Positions 11,212 through 12,797 of a DNA stretch of 12,797 nucleotides are shown here, in pieces. Numbering within the stretch: the stretch's first letter is position 1; every line of letters begins with the position of its first letter. Below the pieces are notes generated by a model. It searched no databases. It worked only from the letters and a program-made list of their open reading frames with translations, and had not been told where the DNA came from. The position numbers and the translations under genes are program-made. This DNA is from JAACEU01 sp043816165 (GTDB taxonomy: Bacteria; Patescibacteriota; Gracilibacteria; UBA1369; LOWO2-01-FULL-3), in contig JBDRIE010000039.1 of assembly GCA_043816165.1 (NCBI GenBank), forward strand, positions 1-12,797, read 5' to 3'.

Positions 11212-12594
11212 ATGGATGAAGATTTCAAAATTGACCTAATTTATCCTGTTGAGGCAGGTGTTGAACATCATAAGGAGGCTGGGCAAAGAAGCTTAGCCAG
11301 AAATCTATTTCTTGGGGAGTTGTCTCATAAGAGTAGTCTATCTACTCCTCCCTTAGGGCTTTTGCGTATTGCAACAGCTACTCCAAAGATTATCGATGGA
11401 AGACCTACGAGTTTACGAATTTTTGATGATGTGGTTGAACCTTTTTCGCCAAGTCAATGGGATATGGTTGAAAAGCCTGATGTTGTTGGTATTTCTTGTA
11501 CTACTGCTGCTAGTGATAGAGCGGCTTATTTGGTTTGGGAAGCTACCAGAAGAGGAATTGCTATTGTTCTAGGAGGTCCGCACACAACAGTTGCAATAGA
11601 GGATTCTTTGGGTACTGGAGCTGCTGTGGTTAAGGGGCCTGGTGAATTGGCTTGGCAGGAAGTTTTAGGAGCTGTAAACAGTGGAACTTTAGAAAATAGA
11701 CTTTATGAAGGGGCTAATGAAAGAGTGTTGGAGGGAGTTACTTTACCTTCAAGAGAGTTTTTTAGTATAGGAGATTATTATAGTATCAATGTTTTGTCTG
11801 CTGGTGAAGGATGTCCTTATGGATGTCCTTTTTGCTCAACTAATATGGTAAAGGGTTCTTATGAAGGACGGGAGTTATCAGATGTATTACCCGAGATTGA
11901 TCAATTTCGAGTGGAGGATGGTATGGTTATTATTACGGATGACAATTTTTTTATGCACCCGAATGTGAGACAAATTATACAACGATTAGGAGAAAGGGAA
12001 CTTGAATGGTTTGCTACTGTTTCTACGAGATTTACAGAGAAAAATATAGATTTGATTGAGCTAGCAGGCAAGAATGGATGTAGGATTCTGTTTTTGGGAA
12101 TTGATAGATTTGATCTTCCAAAAAATAGAGGTGTAGATTTTGATAGACTACTTGCAGAGATTAAAGCCAATGGAATTATCCCTTCTGTTGGTTTTGTTTT
12201 TGGTTTAGGAAATCCCACGGAACAACAATTAAATTCAGAAATGGAAGAGGCTCGCAGGTTTATTATGCGTAACACCCTTCCTATGGTTCATTTGAGTAAT
12301 TCTGTTCCATATCCTGGCACACAGGAGTTTTCTCTCAAAGGGGATAGAATTGTTAGGCCGTTTTCGCAATGGGACACACAAGGGAGGACTGTTTATGAGC
12401 CTATGCATTTTAGTGCTGATACGATGGATAGATGTTACTTTGAGTTGTGCCAAGAGTTTTATAGTTTGCCCAATGTGCTAAGGAGATTGTCCTCTTTGAG
12501 GTCTATGAGAGATGTTATGGAAATGTTTTTTTATAACTTTGGTAGATTCCAACACATAAAAAAGAATTTTGCTGACCTTCCTTCTTCGAAGTAA
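11212..12594 (+). CDS. B12-binding-type radical SAM protein
   Basis: A 460-residue protein from the ATG at 11212. An upstream in-frame TTG (11194) lies inside the promoter and is not used here. Residues 1-160 form a Rossmann-like cobalamin-binding-type domain with PPLGLLRIATATP, DVVGISCTTAASDRA and LGGPHTTV. The canonical DxHxxG cobalamin-ligand motif is not seen, as is common in this class. The radical SAM core holds the 4Fe-4S cysteine motif C-x3-C-x2-C in GCPYGCPFC (C201, C205, C208), followed by ITDDNFFMHP and the strand motifs FLGIDRFD and VGFVFGLGNPTEQQ. It should cleave S-adenosylmethionine to a 5'-deoxyadenosyl radical. Relatives methylate or rearrange unactivated carbons in lipids, cofactors and natural products; the substrate here is unknown. 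The first 20 or so residues before PPLG are longer than in many homologues. It stands alone, with its own promoter and a likely terminator at 12610. Confidence 0.9.
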   Translation: MDEDFKIDLIYPVEAGVEHHKEAGQRSLARNLFLGELSHKSSLSTPPLGLLRIATATPKIIDGRPTSLRIFDDVVEPFSPSQWDMVEKPDVVGISCTTAASDRAAYLVWEATRRGIAIVLGGPHTTVAIEDSLGTGAAVVKGPGELAWQEVLGAVNSGTLENRLYEGANERVLEGVTLPSREFFSIGDYYSINVLSAGEGCPYGCPFCSTNMVKGSYEGRELSDVLPEIDQFRVEDGMVIITDDNFFMHPNVRQIIQRLGERELEWFATVSTRFTEKNIDLIELAGKNGCRILFLGIDRFDLPKNRGVDFDRLLAEIKANGIIPSVGFVFGLGNPTEQQLNSEMEEARRFIMRNTLPMVHLSNSVPYPGTQEFSLKGDRIVRPFSQWDTQGRTVYEPMHFSADTMDRCYFELCQEFYSLPNVLRRLSSLRSMRDVMEMFFYNFGRFQHIKKNFADLPSSK

Positions 12595-12609
12595 CCTTTT
12601 CGCGCTCTG

Positions 12610-12640
12610 TTCTCTTAATAAAAAGAGAATCTCTTTATTT
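12610..12640 (+). terminator. Likely terminator of the radical SAM gene, with two alternative stems
   Basis: TTCTCTT (12610-12616) pairs with AAGAGAA (12623-12629) around a 6-nt loop. The same right strand can instead pair as AAAGAG (12622-12627) with CTCTTT (12631-12636), followed by ATTT. The two stems exclude each other. Position 16 nt after the stop and the T-rich end suggest termination. Confidence 0.5.
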
Positions 12641-12671
12641 AAAGTATTCTTCCATTAAAAAATAGTATAGT

Positions 12672-12797
12672 GCCCGGAACCTTTCATTTAGGTAAGATCA
12701 ATCTGAGGAAAGGGTGTCGGAAAAGAAGTGGATTAAAAAATACACCTTCTTTCCATGAAAGAATGAGTGACTCGAGGGATACTACCCCTTTTCCGAC
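12672..12797. other. Non-coding region rich in inverted repeats at the right edge; candidate structured RNA or element end
   Basis: No convincing gene lies in 12595-12797. CCTTTC (12680-12685) pairs with GAAAGG (12708-12713). GTCGGAAAAG (12716-12725) is a perfect 10/10 inverted match to CTTTTCCGAC (12788-12797), the last bases of the window. Inside that arm pair, TTCTTTC (12747-12753) pairs with GAAAGAA (12757-12763) around a 3-nt loop, and AGGG with CCCT near 12775-12789. A weak TATAGT at 12666-12671 could be a -10. This could be a structured leader or small RNA, or the start of a repeat element. I recognise no known RNA family, and the edge cuts the view. Confidence 0.4.

Noticed and set aside
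12703..12713. GAGGAAAG resembling the conserved block of RNase P RNA
   Set aside because: The following bases (GGTGTCGG) do not match the conserved continuation TCCGGGCT, and the expected surrounding helices are not seen.
1..12797. CRISPR array, insertion sequence, prophage or UGA-recoded genes
   Set aside because: No regularly spaced repeats, transposase or phage proteins are present, and all genes read through under the standard bacterial code.

Overview
The window looks like a chromosomal stretch from a member of the Patescibacteria (Candidate Phyla Radiation), possibly Peregrinibacteria-like. The lineage call is inference. It rests on a PrgI / TraC-like type IV secretion gene pair of the CPR type, low G+C with TAA as almost the only stop codon, very compact spacing, and starts without Shine-Dalgarno sequences. 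The genetic code is standard: every gene reads through in full without any in-frame TGA. No phage genes, insertion sequences or CRISPR arrays are visible. The gene content is mixed: housekeeping (lepA, glyA, two tRNAs), membrane and secretion functions, and several poorly characterised proteins.

Layout. Positions 1-1142 (minus) hold the start of a T4SS-like operon: a PrgI-family membrane protein, then a TraC-like protein that runs off the left edge. A divergent promoter region separates it from lepA (1237-3060, plus). lepA is followed at once by an 88-bp hairpin element with perfect 23-bp arms. Next come a stand-alone transglutaminase-like/TPR protein (3185-4447) and a two-gene unit: a membrane-anchored peptide-type solute-binding protein (4560-6113), then a HAMP-SpoIIE/PP2C phosphatase (6115-7695) one base later. 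A second copy of the hairpin core lies between the phosphatase gene and convergent glyA (7777-9024, minus). tRNA-Leu(GAG) at 9165-9252 is followed by a small double-glycine-zipper membrane protein and a YgjP-like metallopeptidase. The metallopeptidase overlaps tail-to-tail with a convergent TSUP permease (10234-11001, minus). tRNA-Val(TAC) at 11071-11147 and a radical SAM protein (11212-12594) follow. The last 200 bp are non-coding and rich in inverted repeats.

The most interesting unit is the binding-protein/phosphatase pair. An anchored extracytoplasmic binding domain is coupled to a transmembrane HAMP-PP2C enzyme, with no permease or ATPase gene beside it. This suggests a sensing module rather than an importer. 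Two further signals run through the window. Promoters are mostly extended -10 type (TGN-TANAAT) lying very close to start codons. No annotated gene has a usable Shine-Dalgarno sequence, and genes inside operons are joined as TAATG or TAA-N-ATG. Together these suggest leaderless or SD-independent initiation with stop-start coupling.
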